The notes below the pieces were generated by a model. It saw nothing but the letters and a program-made list of their open reading frames with translations. It was not told the origin of the DNA and ran no database searches. This document shows positions 26,993-35,394 of a stretch of 64,000 nt of DNA, piece by piece (position 1 is the stretch's first letter; each line of letters starts with the position of its first letter). Source of the DNA: Gemmatimonadota bacterium (lineage in GTDB: Bacteria > Latescibacterota > UBA2968). The position numbers were made by a program, and so were the translations under genes. The DNA lies in contig JAPPAB010000054.1 in assembly GCA_026705765.1 (NCBI GenBank), forward strand, positions 62,001-126,000, in the 5' to 3' direction.

Positions 26993-28171
26993 ATGAAAAT
27001 CAAAGATATTCGCGCAGTTGCCGTCGATATTTCTCCCGTTCAAAAAACAGAACCTCGCGTCCCGAAGTTGCCTACAGATGGGTTTATCAGCCCTATGGCG
27101 CGATATTCCGAGTTCAAAAGATCGGAGTGGAATACAAGCTGGACGCGCACGGCCTGTGTTGTGACCGCGCAAGACGGCACATGGGGGGTGGGATTTACCA
27201 ATCACAGTGGTCCGGTGCTCAGTATTATCAACGATCATTTTGCCCCTTTGCTCGAAGGGCAAAATTGCATGGCGACTGAAAAGTTATGGGATATGATGCG
27301 TCGGGCTTCTTCGCCTTATCACACGGCGGGTTTGTCCAGCTATGCCATCAGTGCTGTGGATAATGCTCTGTGGGACTTGAAAGGAAAAATTTTGCAGCGT
27401 CCTGTTTACGAGCTTTTGGGCGGTCCTCAAAAAGACAAAATTTTCTGTTATGCCAGCAATACAGATATATCTTATGGTACGGAAAATAGTATTGAATGGT
27501 TTCTCGAACTGGGGTTCAAGGCGGTCAAGCTCTTTGCGCGATATGGACCGGAGTCCGGTATTGAGGGAATAAATAAGACTGAAGAACTGGTTGCAAAAAC
27601 GCGCGAGCAGATTGGCGATGATGTCGAACTCATGCTCGATGCGTGGATGTCGCTCAACGTCGAGTACACGGTTCGCCTCGTCGAGGCTCTCAAACCGTAT
27701 CGTCTCAAGTGGCTTGAAGACTATGTGCTGCCCGAAGATATGGAAAGCTATATGAAAGTGCGCCAACGCGTTCCCGGGCAGATTCTCGCAACGGGTGAGC
27801 ACTGGTACACCATCCATCCCTTTGCCACAGCCGCGAGCCAGGGGCTTGTCGATATTTTGCAACCCGATATTCAGTGGGCAGGTGGTGTGACGGCCTTGAT
27901 GCGGATATGCCATATTGCCGAGGCGCATGGACTAACGGTTATCAGCCACGCGGGCATGAATTACCCCTACGGTCAGCACCTTTCTTATGCTATGCCAGCG
28001 ATACAGTGGGGCGAGCGTTCCGAAGGGGTGTCGCCTCCGGGCGTCCCGCTTGAAGAACGCGTCGCGCTGCCGGGAACCCCCGTGATCAAAGACGGTTATC
28101 TCATTCCGAGCAATGCCCCCGGTTTTGGTCTTGAAATCACGAAAGACTGGTTGGAGCAAAAGGTCGTATAA
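26993..28171 (+). CDS. Enolase-superfamily sugar acid dehydratase (L-rhamnonate dehydratase-like)
   Basis: 392 residues from ATG 26993, AGGAAGGA upstream; 11 bp after ggt. Mandelate racemase/muconate lactonising fold: capping domain, barrel with metal ligands in VELMLDAWMS, RLKWLEDYVLPED and LATGEHWYT, and catalytic His in VISHAGMNYPYGQH. The residue pattern and SPMARYSEFK start resemble rhamnonate dehydratases. Its exact acid-sugar substrate is not readable from sequence. Confidence 0.88.
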   Translation: MKIKDIRAVAVDISPVQKTEPRVPKLPTDGFISPMARYSEFKRSEWNTSWTRTACVVTAQDGTWGVGFTNHSGPVLSIINDHFAPLLEGQNCMATEKLWDMMRRASSPYHTAGLSSYAISAVDNALWDLKGKILQRPVYELLGGPQKDKIFCYASNTDISYGTENSIEWFLELGFKAVKLFARYGPESGIEGINKTEELVAKTREQIGDDVELMLDAWMSLNVEYTVRLVEALKPYRLKWLEDYVLPEDMESYMKVRQRVPGQILATGEHWYTIHPFATAASQGLVDILQPDIQWAGGVTALMRICHIAEAHGLTVISHAGMNYPYGQHLSYAMPAIQWGERSEGVSPPGVPLEERVALPGTPVIKDGYLIPSNAPGFGLEITKDWLEQKVV

Positions 28172-28185
28172 TCATTGGAGACGAT

Positions 28186-28731
28186 ATGGCGCAAGAGTGG
28201 AGACACTTGCTCAAGTTTCGCTGCACTCGCTGTGGAAATTGCTGTCGAGACCCCATTGTTCTGGTTACTGACGAAGATGTGCGCCGCATTATTGAGGGCA
28301 CAGATCAGGCGGCTTGTGATGTTGTCGATTTTTATAAGCCGAGTGAGATTGAATGGGGCGAAGATCAACCCGGCTGGATACGTTTGAAGTCTGGCCAGCG
28401 CATTATGGGATTGCGTAGAACCGAGAGTGGATGCCAATATCTGGGGGAAGACGATTTGTGTACTATCTACGATTATCGCCCGGTGACTTGCCGAAGGTAT
28501 CCATTTGATCTCGAGTTTGACGAAGAGGGCGATATCGAGTTGCTTAGCATTAGCCAATCTACCGATTGTCCATATGAACTCGACGGGTACACGCCATTGG
28601 GTGAGATTAAGGCTATTGCAAAATGGGAGACGTGGGAAGAAGAACCCTATTATGCCAGAGTTGAAGCGTGGAACGCGCGCAAAGAGACGGGTGGAAAAAA
28701 GACGTTTCTCAAATTTATTGGGTTGGAGTGA
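28186..28731 (+). CDS. YkgJ-type cysteine-cluster protein
   Basis: 181 residues. Putative Zn- or Fe-S-binding domain: FRCTRCGNCCRDP at the N-terminus, then CQYLGEDDLCTIYDYRPVTCRRYPF in the middle. Function of the family is unsettled. 14 bp after the dehydratase gene. Confidence 0.85.
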   Translation: MAQEWRHLLKFRCTRCGNCCRDPIVLVTDEDVRRIIEGTDQAACDVVDFYKPSEIEWGEDQPGWIRLKSGQRIMGLRRTESGCQYLGEDDLCTIYDYRPVTCRRYPFDLEFDEEGDIELLSISQSTDCPYELDGYTPLGEIKAIAKWETWEEEPYYARVEAWNARKETGGKKTFLKFIGLE

Positions 28732-28746
28732 AAGAGAAGATAGTCT

Positions 28747-29604
28747 ATGAATAATATTTTTGATCGCGCTGAAGAGTTTATCTATAACAATGCGCGACTG
28801 CTCGAGCGACAGTTGTTTGCCTATCATTTCAAAGGGGGTTCGCGGGAGCAGGTGCTGACAGCGCTTCGCGCCTATCAGAATGAAGATGGCGGATTTGGGC
28901 ATGCCCTCGAACCGGATATTCGCTGTCCAGAAAGTCAACCCGTGCCGGTGCAACACGCGCTTGAGTTTCTCGATGCCGTGGGTTTTGATGCCGATGTGGT
29001 GCAGCGCGCCTGCAATTATTTGATGGCGATTGCGACGCCCGAAGGCGGTGTTCCCTGGTTATTGCCTTCTGCACATCGCTATCCGCGAGCATCCTGGTGG
29101 AATACAGTTGAAAATCCACCAGCGTCTCTGAATCCAACGGCTGCAATTGTCGGTTTGTTACACAAGAATTGCGTTCGACATGTATGGGTAGATCGCGCGA
29201 CCGCGTACTGCTGGTCAAAGATAGCCGATTTGCAACCCGTAGAGATGCACGAAATGGGTGTGGTGTTGACTTTTCTCTATTATGTGCCGGACCGGGCGCG
29301 CGCAGAGCGCGAAATTGAGCGTCTGATCGGTGGGATGTTTTCTGCGGGTCTCGTTGCCGATGCAAATGCCACGGGCTATGTCCGCAAACCACTCGATTGG
29401 GCGAATACGCCCGATCATTCGCTTCGCAAGTACTTTCGAGAAGAAGATGTTGCGGCAAATCTCGATGCAGTTGTTGCGGGACAACAAGGAGATGGTGGGT
29501 GGAATATTACCTGGCAAGCCGTGAGTCCGGGTTGCGAACTCGAATGGCGCGGCTGGGTGACGTTGGGAACATTGCTGACGCTGCGGGCGAATGGGCGGTT
29601 GTAA
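28747..29604 (+). CDS. Prenyltransferase/squalene cyclase-like alpha-alpha toroid protein
   Basis: 285 residues. Repeats of QNEDGGFGHALEPD and QQGDGGWNITW type typical of terpenoid cyclase/prenyltransferase barrels, though no DxDD or zinc site is visible, so catalytic activity is doubtful. Embedded in the ggt operon, 15 bp after the cysteine-cluster gene. Confidence 0.72.
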   Translation: MNNIFDRAEEFIYNNARLLERQLFAYHFKGGSREQVLTALRAYQNEDGGFGHALEPDIRCPESQPVPVQHALEFLDAVGFDADVVQRACNYLMAIATPEGGVPWLLPSAHRYPRASWWNTVENPPASLNPTAAIVGLLHKNCVRHVWVDRATAYCWSKIADLQPVEMHEMGVVLTFLYYVPDRARAEREIERLIGGMFSAGLVADANATGYVRKPLDWANTPDHSLRKYFREEDVAANLDAVVAGQQGDGGWNITWQAVSPGCELEWRGWVTLGTLLTLRANGRL

Positions 29605-29621
29605 TTGTACAGAGAGTTATC

Positions 29622-30371
29622 ATGTTGATTGCTAAGGCTGAAGGACACTACCACTTTCTCAAGGGTATTGACCCTTACTCTTGCGGCGTTATTGCCGATC
29701 CCGGCTGGGAGATCGTTCATGTGACACTGGAACAGGCGGTGCCCTGGCGGCAGGGGTTTGATCGGGTCGAGGCGTATTTGCAGGAGGTCGGGCGAGATCG
29801 ACAGGCATTGTGTGGCATGGAGTTGCGTTCGCCTGCGCCTTTTACTATGGCGGGGTTTATCGCTTTCAATCGGGATTATTGTCAGGTGCTCAAGGCATGG
29901 GACCTGTACGTGGGAGAGTTGAATCCAGTAGCTCGCACCAATGTGGCACCGCTGTTCGATCCGCCGGGGGAACCGGTGCTGCACGCATTTTCCTATACGG
30001 TGCCGGCAGCGACTGATACACCCCGGACTCTGGTGATCGCCGGGGCAGGGGAATTGCGCGAGGGGATATTATTGGAGCAGGGGATTGTCCGCAGTGGGGA
30101 TACCAGTGCAGAAGCGATGCGGGAGAAGGTTGGTTATGTGGTGGATGTAATGGTCGAGCGATTGTTTGGTCTGGGTGGGGCATGGGAGATGATCAATGCG
30201 GTGGATGTGTACACGGTGCATTCTCTGGACGGCCTGGTAGAGGATATTTTGTTCAATCGCATTGGGCCAGTCCGACGGCACGGTTTCCGCTGGCACTTTA
30301 CCCGGCCGCCAGTGGTCGATATTGAATTTGAGATGGATATGCGAGGGGTGCGGCGGGACTTTGTGATATAA
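29622..30371 (+). CDS. Hypothetical protein with RidA-like C-terminal half
   Basis: 249 residues from ATG 29622; weak GAGAG site. The C-terminal 120 residues (AGAGELREGILLEQGIVRSGDTSAEAMREKVGYVVDVM, AVDVYTVH, PPVVDIEFEMDMRGV) look like a divergent YjgF/RidA fold, and the N-terminal half may be a second copy. The key RidA Arg motif is not evident. Last gene of the ggt operon. Function unknown. Confidence 0.65.
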   Translation: MLIAKAEGHYHFLKGIDPYSCGVIADPGWEIVHVTLEQAVPWRQGFDRVEAYLQEVGRDRQALCGMELRSPAPFTMAGFIAFNRDYCQVLKAWDLYVGELNPVARTNVAPLFDPPGEPVLHAFSYTVPAATDTPRTLVIAGAGELREGILLEQGIVRSGDTSAEAMREKVGYVVDVMVERLFGLGGAWEMINAVDVYTVHSLDGLVEDILFNRIGPVRRHGFRWHFTRPPVVDIEFEMDMRGVRRDFVI

Positions 30372-30419
30372 GATCACGGGTAGGGATGGGGCTGGCTGGC
30401 TGCGAAATGATATTTTTTC

Positions 30420-30449
30420 TTGACATATTCCACTGAGATTGCGTAAGTT
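30420..30449 (+). promoter_or_regulatory. Possible promoter of the ilvN-leu leader
   Basis: Consensus -35 TTGACA (30420-30425), spacer 18, weak -10 TAAGTT (30444-30449). It would start transcription just before the leader ORF. Confidence 0.4.
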
Positions 30450-30495
30450 GTTTAGTCTAAAATACATTATTACTTCTTTTTCCAAGTCTTCTATT

Positions 30496-30648
30496 ATGCG
30501 CTCAATTTCTACATTGGCGATTTCCACAATGCGAGACGGTGTACAACTGCGTATCCGTTCTTTGCGCCTTTCTATTGCAGGGCGAGTTCTGATCGTTCTG
30601 CACCTTCTCCTGCTCGTGAGCCTTTTTCTATCTATTATCATTCATTAG
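30496..30648 (+). CDS. Candidate branched-chain amino acid attenuation leader peptide
   Basis: 50 residues from ATG 30496 (ATG 30529 in the same frame gives 39). The last 20 residues include 8 Leu, 4 Ile and 3 Val (VLIVLHLLLL...LSIII), ending with TAG about 100 bp before ilvN. Directly after the stop is a paired element (30652-30702). This is the layout of ilv/leu leader peptides that make ribosomes stall when Leu, Ile or Val tRNAs are uncharged. No strong ribosome site. The alternative is a small membrane protein, since the same residues form a hydrophobic helix. Confidence 0.5.
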   Translation: MRSISTLAISTMRDGVQLRIRSLRLSIAGRVLIVLHLLLLVSLFLSIIIH

Positions 30649-30651
30649 TTT

Positions 30652-30744
30652 CAGGCTCTTTCCCCAACTCTTGCGACAGCACCTATAAAAGGACAGAGCC
30701 TGTGATTTACTCATAGGTCGTTGTCACTTCATGTATTCGGGAAA
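30652..30744 (+). promoter_or_regulatory. Leader RNA pairing elements upstream of ilvN
   Basis: CAGGCTCT (30652-30659) pairs perfectly with AGAGCCTG (30695-30702). TTTCCC (30659-30664) is complementary to GGGAAA (30739-30744), the probable ilvN ribosome site. No T run follows, so control may act on translation rather than termination. The rest of the 30372-30495 stretch holds nothing recognisable besides the promoter. Confidence 0.45.
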
Positions 30745-30750
30745 TGTTTA

Positions 30751-31242
30751 ATGACTCAAAAACACACGATAAGTGCCCTGGTCGAAAATCATTTTGGCGT
30801 TCTGTGTCGCGTTGCGGGCCTTTTTTCCAGTCGCGGATTCAATATCGATAGTCTGTCCGTTGGCGAGACAGAAGACCCGAGTATTTCTCGCATGACTATT
30901 GTCGTCGGTGGCGACGATAGCGTGCTCGAGCAAGTGGTCAAGCAATTGGACCGCCTTATTGATGTCATTCGCGTGATCGATATTACGCAGGGCCAATTTG
31001 TCGAACGCGAACTCATGTTGGTCAAGGTCAAAGCGGATACAACAACGCGTGCAGAAATTATCCAAATTGCCGAGGTGTTTCGCTCAAATATCGTCGATGT
31101 ATGTCCCAGATCGATGACCATAGAGGTTACGGGCAAAAATGATAAAATTCAGGCTATTATTGGCATGCTCAGTTCTTTTGGCATCGAAGAAATCGCGCGC
31201 ACAGGCACGGTTGCCCTGTTGCGAGACTCCGCGACACAATGA
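30751..31242 (+). CDS. ilvN: Acetolactate synthase small (regulatory) subunit
   Basis: 163 residues from ATG 30751 with GGGAA upstream. Two ACT-type domains: KHTISALVENHFGVLCRVAGLFSSRGFNIDSLSVGETE and the C-terminal half from RELMLVKVKA. Confers valine feedback inhibition on the catalytic subunit IlvB. Remarkably, ilvB and ilvC are not adjacent: leuA follows instead. Confidence 0.92.
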   Translation: MTQKHTISALVENHFGVLCRVAGLFSSRGFNIDSLSVGETEDPSISRMTIVVGGDDSVLEQVVKQLDRLIDVIRVIDITQGQFVERELMLVKVKADTTTRAEIIQIAEVFRSNIVDVCPRSMTIEVTGKNDKIQAIIGMLSSFGIEEIARTGTVALLRDSATQ

Positions 31243-31333
31243 CGAATCAACGAATCAACGAATCAACGAAAGAGGCTAATGATGACTTTGAGGGGCAGGG
31301 TGGTGTTCGTCTATTCGTCTATTCGTCTATTCG
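31242..31333. repeat. Two oppositely oriented 8-bp tandem arrays
   Basis: CGAATCAA repeated about 3.5 times (31242-31269) begins at the ilvN stop; TTCGTCTA repeated about 3.5 times occupies 31306-31333. The second is the reverse complement of an ACGAATAG-type unit related to the first, giving an imperfect inverted pair 36 bp apart. Confidence 0.8.
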
Positions 31334-31351
31334 CACAAGGAGGTGATGCAG

Positions 31352-31465
31352 ATGGATCCCGATCTCGGTGATCTTACCGAAGAACTCGCTCTCGTTTGGC
31401 AGATGGGGATAGACCGCCAGAGCGTTCCATCTGCCCATTTCCACTTCGATTCTGGCATGTTTTAG
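31352..31465 (+). CDS. 37-residue ORF just upstream of leuA
   Basis: ATG 31352 preceded by a consensus AAGGAGG at 8 nt. Codes MDPDLGDLTEELALVWQ... with an acidic start and a His/Phe tail (HFHFDSGMF), and stops 9 bp before leuA inside the leuA ribosome site (TAGGGA), implying translational coupling. Not recognised; not rich enough in Leu to be an obvious attenuator. Confidence 0.5.
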   Translation: MDPDLGDLTEELALVWQMGIDRQSVPSAHFHFDSGMF

Positions 31466-31474
31466 GGAATAACA

Positions 31475-33031
31475 ATGTCAAATGTGAAAAACAAAGACCG
31501 CGTCATTATTTTTGATACTACTTTGAGAGACGCGGAACAGACGCCGGGGGCTTCGCTCGCGTTGCGCGAAAAGGTTGAAATTGCCCATCAACTCGCGCGG
31601 CTCAATGTCGATGTTATCGAGGCCGGATTTCCCATATCGTCCGATCAGGACTACAATGCGGTGCGGCGTATTGCACACGAGGTCGAAGGCCCTGTTATTT
31701 GTGGCCTGTCTCGTGCAATTTTCAAAGATATTGACCGCGCAGGTGAAGCCTTGAAAGGTGCGCCAAATCCACGCATACACACGTTTATTGGGACCTCTCC
31801 GCTTCATATTTCCATGGTGGGCAAAACGCCCGATCAAGTTCTGCAAATGGCTGTTGATGCAGTTGCGCGAGCCAGGTCGCATTGCGACGATGTGGAGTTT
31901 TCGCCGATGGATGCTGCGCGTACAGATCCGCAATATCTCCTCGACGTGATTGAGGCTACTATTGAAGCGGGTGCGACAACCATCAATATTCCCGATACCG
32001 TGGGCTACGCAGTTCCCGACCAGTTTGGTCGTATTATCCGCAATATTTGCGAGAAAGTGCCCAATGTCGATCGCGCCATTATCAGTGTCCACTGCCACGA
32101 CGATTTGGGCATGGCGACTATCAATGCTCTCGAAGCACTCAGAAATGGTGCGCGTCAGGTCGAATGCACGGTGAATGGGTTGGGTGAACGGGCGGGCAAT
32201 ACCTCGCTTGAAGAAGTGGTTATGGCCGTCAAGACGCGCGGGGATTATTTTGATCTCTATACGGATATCAAGGCGCGCGAGATCGTAAATACGAGCCGTC
32301 TGGTCAGCCGCCTCATGGGTATTGTCGTTCCGCCCAACAAGCCCATTGTGGGAGCCAACGCCTTTGCACATAGTTCGGGTATTCATCAGGATGGGGTGCT
32401 CAAAGACCGCGAAAATTTCGAAATTATCGATCCCAAATCTGTGGGGTGGGAAGAGTCGAGTATTGTGCTCACGGCGCGTTCTGGTCGCCACGCATTGCGC
32501 CATCGCCTGGAAGAGCTCGGCTATCATCTCAATCTGGATGAATTAAATATCGCTTATGAGCGTTTTGTTAAGGTTGCCGATAAGAAGAAGGAAGTTTATG
32601 ACGAAGATCTCATGGCTATTGTGGAAGATGAAATTCGAGACTTTCCCATGCGGTTCGTGCTGGACTATTTGCATACTGTAAGTGGTACTGGTACGGTTCC
32701 CTCTGCGACGGTTCGCATTGGTATTGACGGTAAAAACCACGTTCAGGAATCTGCCTGGGGCGATGGGCCGGTAGATGCAACGTATCGGGCGATCAAGAAA
32801 GCCACAGATAATACAAATACAAAAGTGGAAGATTATACTATCCGCGGCGTTACCGGGGGTGCCGAAGCGATGGGAGAAGTCACGGTCAATGTGTCGTGCA
32901 ATGGTCGAATAATCAGGGGACGTGGCGTTTCAACCGATATTATCGAAGCCAGTGCCAAAGCTTTTCTCGATGCGCTCAATCGCCTGGTCATTCAGCAAGA
33001 TAATCACAAGGAGAGAGAACCAACCGTTTGA
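31475..33031 (+). CDS. leuA: 2-isopropylmalate synthase
   Basis: 518 residues. Condenses acetyl-CoA with 2-oxoisovalerate, first step of leucine synthesis. FDTTLRDAEQTPGASL, VDVIEAGFPISSDQD, HCHDDLGMATINAL, NGLGERAGNTSLEEV and HSSGIHQDG are the metal-binding and catalytic HMGL-like motifs; the C-terminal regulatory domain from about 390 is complete (VNVSCNGRIIRGRGVSTDIIEASAKAFLDALNR). Confidence 0.95.
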   Translation: MSNVKNKDRVIIFDTTLRDAEQTPGASLALREKVEIAHQLARLNVDVIEAGFPISSDQDYNAVRRIAHEVEGPVICGLSRAIFKDIDRAGEALKGAPNPRIHTFIGTSPLHISMVGKTPDQVLQMAVDAVARARSHCDDVEFSPMDAARTDPQYLLDVIEATIEAGATTINIPDTVGYAVPDQFGRIIRNICEKVPNVDRAIISVHCHDDLGMATINALEALRNGARQVECTVNGLGERAGNTSLEEVVMAVKTRGDYFDLYTDIKAREIVNTSRLVSRLMGIVVPPNKPIVGANAFAHSSGIHQDGVLKDRENFEIIDPKSVGWEESSIVLTARSGRHALRHRLEELGYHLNLDELNIAYERFVKVADKKKEVYDEDLMAIVEDEIRDFPMRFVLDYLHTVSGTGTVPSATVRIGIDGKNHVQESAWGDGPVDATYRAIKKATDNTNTKVEDYTIRGVTGGAEAMGEVTVNVSCNGRIIRGRGVSTDIIEASAKAFLDALNRLVIQQDNHKEREPTV

Positions 33032-33036
33032 AAAGC

Positions 33037-33189
33037 AACCACCGATGAACACGGATGGACACAGATGGGCCGCAATTGGGGATCGGAGCGATAAGATTTG
33101 AGAAAAGGGCTGCGAATGCCATTCCGGCGAAAGCCGGAATCCAGTGCTTTTGTTTTTTTATCCCTGTTCATCTGTGTTTATCTGTGGTT
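33037..33189. mobile_element. MITE-like element between leuA and leuC
   Basis: Starts AACCACCGATGAACACGG and ends with the imperfect inverse (TTCATCTGTGTTTATCTGTGGTT region, 33167-33189), so it has about 28-bp imperfect terminal inverted repeats. Inside is a perfect hairpin, ATTCCGGC-GAAA-GCCGGAAT (33121-33140). No ORF and no clear target duplication. A similar end sequence occurs alone at 41711-41741. Confidence 0.6.
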
Positions 33190-33218
33190 CCAAAGGGTTT
33201 TAAGAATAGAGGTTATAG

Positions 33219-34616
33219 ATGGGTCAAAGTTTATTTCACAAAGTTTGGGATGCGCATGCGGTGCGAACGCTGCCTTCGGGGCAGACGCAGTTGTTTATCG
33301 GCCTGCATCTCGTTCACGAGGTTACCAGTCCGCAGGCTTTTGATATGCTCAGAGAACGCGGTCTCACCATTGCGTATCCAGAACGCACATTTGCCACGGT
33401 TGATCACATTGTGCCCACAAGCGATGTTGCCCGTCCATTTGCCGATGAGATGGCGGAGGACATGATGATCGCCATCGAAGAAAATGCCCAACAGTTCGGC
33501 CTTTCTTTTTTTGGTCTCGACGACGATCGTCAGGGTATTGTCCACGTTATTGGTCCCGAATTGGGTCTGACACAGCCGGGGATGACCATTGCTTGCGGCG
33601 ATAGTCACACTTCAACGCACGGTGCTTATGGTGCTATTGCATTTGGTATTGGCACCTCGCAGGTGCGCGATGTGCTCGCCACACAATGTTTGGCGATGGA
33701 TCCCCTTAAAGTGCGTCGTATTGAAGTCTCCGGTACGCTGGCCAATGGGGTTTACGCCAAAGATGTTATTCTCAATATTATTCGCAATCTCGGCGTAAAA
33801 GGCGGTACGGGCTATGCTTACGAATATGCCGGATCCGCTATTGAAGCTATGGACATGGAAGCGCGTATGTCGGTATGCAATATGTCCATTGAAGGCGGTG
33901 CCCGCGCAGGGTATGTGAATCCCGATCAGACGACGTTTGACTATTTGCGGGGGCGCACGTATGCGCCTTCGGGAGAAGCCTTTGATCGCGCGGTTTCCTG
34001 GTGGCGCTCTATGGCTTCGGATGCCGATGCCGATTACGACGATGTTTATCATCTCGATGGCTCTGCCCTTGAGCCTACTGTGACATGGGGCATCACGCCG
34101 GGGCAGGTGCTCTTTGTAACAGAAAAGGTACCGGCTCTGACAGATTTGCCCGATGATGAGCGCGATGTTGCAGCCGAAGCGTATGATTATATGGACTTAA
34201 AGCCGGGTACGGCCATATCTGGTATGCCCATTGATGTGGCTTTTGTGGGATCGTGTACCAACAGCCGTATCTCTGACCTCAGAGAAGCTGCCAGAGTTGT
34301 CGAGGGTCACAAGGTGGCCGATGGCGTCAAAGCGCTGGTCGTGCCGGGGTCTAAGTCCGTTCTCAAGACAGCCGAAGCGGAAGGTTTGCACCACATTTTT
34401 GAAGATGCGGGCTTTGAATGGCGCGGTGCGGGGTGTTCGATGTGTTTGGCTATGAATCCCGATAAATTGCAGGGACGCGAAGTGTGCGCATCGTCGAGTA
34501 ATCGCAATTTCAAAGGGCGTCAGGGCAGCCCCACGGGACGCACACTTTTGATGAGTCCCGCAATGGTCGCAGCCGCGGCTATCGCGGGTGAGGTTATTGA
34601 CGTTCGCGTGATGTAA
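33219..34616 (+). CDS. leuC: 3-isopropylmalate dehydratase large subunit
   Basis: 465 residues. Aconitase-family isomerase with LeuD. 4Fe-4S ligands in VGSCTNSR and [31 protein letters not shown] and [11 protein letters not shown] present. AGAGG before the ATG. Separated from leuA by the MITE-like element, so its transcription may depend on read-through. Confidence 0.96.
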   Translation: MGQSLFHKVWDAHAVRTLPSGQTQLFIGLHLVHEVTSPQAFDMLRERGLTIAYPERTFATVDHIVPTSDVARPFADEMAEDMMIAIEENAQQFGLSFFGLDDDRQGIVHVIGPELGLTQPGMTIACGDSHTSTHGAYGAIAFGIGTSQVRDVLATQCLAMDPLKVRRIEVSGTLANGVYAKDVILNIIRNLGVKGGTGYAYEYAGSAIEAMDMEARMSVCNMSIEGGARAGYVNPDQTTFDYLRGRTYAPSGEAFDRAVSWWRSMASDADADYDDVYHLDGSALEPTVTWGITPGQVLFVTEKVPALTDLPDDERDVAAEAYDYMDLKPGTAISGMPIDVAFVGSCTNSRISDLREAARVVEGHKVADGVKALVVPGSKSVLKTAEAEGLHHIFEDAGFEWRGAGCSMCLAMNPDKLQGREVCASSSNRNFKGRQGSPTGRTLLMSPAMVAAAAIAGEVIDVRVM

Positions 34617-34631
34617 AGGAAGGACTTATTT

Positions 34632-35225
34632 ATGAATTCATCTGTGATCCAGCAGGTAGAAGGGCGCGCGATTCCCGTTCGGGGAAATGATATCGATACT
34701 GATCGCATTATTCCCGCGCGATATCTTCGCGCTATCACGTTTGACGGCCTGGGTGAGCACGCATTTGAAGACGACCGCAAATCAAATCCCGATCACCCAT
34801 TTGATGATCCGCGCTATCAGGGTGCATCCGTACTCATCGCCAATGGCAATTTTGGGTGTGGATCTTCGAGGGAACACGCGCCTCAAGCCCTGATGCGCTG
34901 GGGAATTTGTGCCATTGTGGGCGAATCTTTTGCAGAAATTTTTCTGGGCAATTGCACGGCTATGGGCATGCCTTGTCTGACGGCTTTGACCGGGGATATT
35001 GTCAAAATACAGGATGCGGCCGAAGCAGATCCGCAACGGGAAATGACTGTTGATTTAAAAGAAAAAAAATTAACATTTGGCGATATAGAAGTCGATCTGC
35101 AGATTGCAGAAGGCAATCGGCTCCAACTCATTGAGGGTGCGTGGGATGCAACGGGCATGCTCCTCGAAGGCCGCGGTGCGGTGCGGGAGGTTGCTGATAA
35201 ACTTCCCTATGTTACGGGCTTTTAA
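34632..35225 (+). CDS. leuD: 3-isopropylmalate dehydratase small subunit
   Basis: 197 residues, usual length. Swivel domain with GNDIDTDRIIPARYL and ANFGCGSSREHAPQAL-type motif (NGNFGCGSSREHAP). 15 bp after leuC; followed by a terminator. Confidence 0.96.
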   Translation: MNSSVIQQVEGRAIPVRGNDIDTDRIIPARYLRAITFDGLGEHAFEDDRKSNPDHPFDDPRYQGASVLIANGNFGCGSSREHAPQALMRWGICAIVGESFAEIFLGNCTAMGMPCLTALTGDIVKIQDAAEADPQREMTVDLKEKKLTFGDIEVDLQIAEGNRLQLIEGAWDATGMLLEGRGAVREVADKLPYVTGF

Positions 35226-35233
35226 TCTTTTCT

Positions 35234-35258
35234 ACGCCCGCATCTCGCGGGCGTTTTT
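35234..35258 (+). terminator. Terminator after leuD
   Basis: ACGCCCGC (35234-35241), 5-nt loop, GCGGGCGT (35247-35254), T run to 35258. Confidence 0.88.
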
Positions 35259-35303
35259 GCGAGTCATTATGTATTCTCACATGCGAACAGGCAGGAGATA
35301 TTA

Positions 35304-35324
35304 TCCGGGCACTCGTTGCCCGGA
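35304..35324. promoter_or_regulatory. Hairpin in the leuD-cimA leader
   Basis: TCCGGGCA (35304-35311), loop CTCGT, TGCCCGGA (35317-35324), without T run. Further on, TTGGTTTGG (35332-35340) is complementary to CCAAACCA nearer the cimA start, so the leader may fold in alternative ways. Confidence 0.4.
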
Positions 35325-35394
35325 GGCCATTGGTTTGGGTATTGGATCGTTTTGCATGATCGCTCTTTTTTAATTCCAAACCAGAGGAAGTCAC

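Noticed and set aside
30069-30641. Minus-strand ORF of 190 codons over the RidA-like gene and the ilvN leader
   Set aside because: Half lies antisense to a well-supported gene, no ribosome site, composition Arg/Ile-rich without domain; the plus-strand leader explains the region better.
31242-31333. Short repeats as a CRISPR array
   Set aside because: Units are 8 bp with no spacers and no cas genes nearby.
33121-33140. Hairpin in the leuA-leuC spacer as a terminator
   Set aside because: No T run directly after the stem, and leuC continues the operon; better explained as part of a repeat element.
35304-35324. Second terminator before cimA
   Set aside because: Followed by GGCCATTGG, not T-rich; kept only as a hairpin of unknown role.
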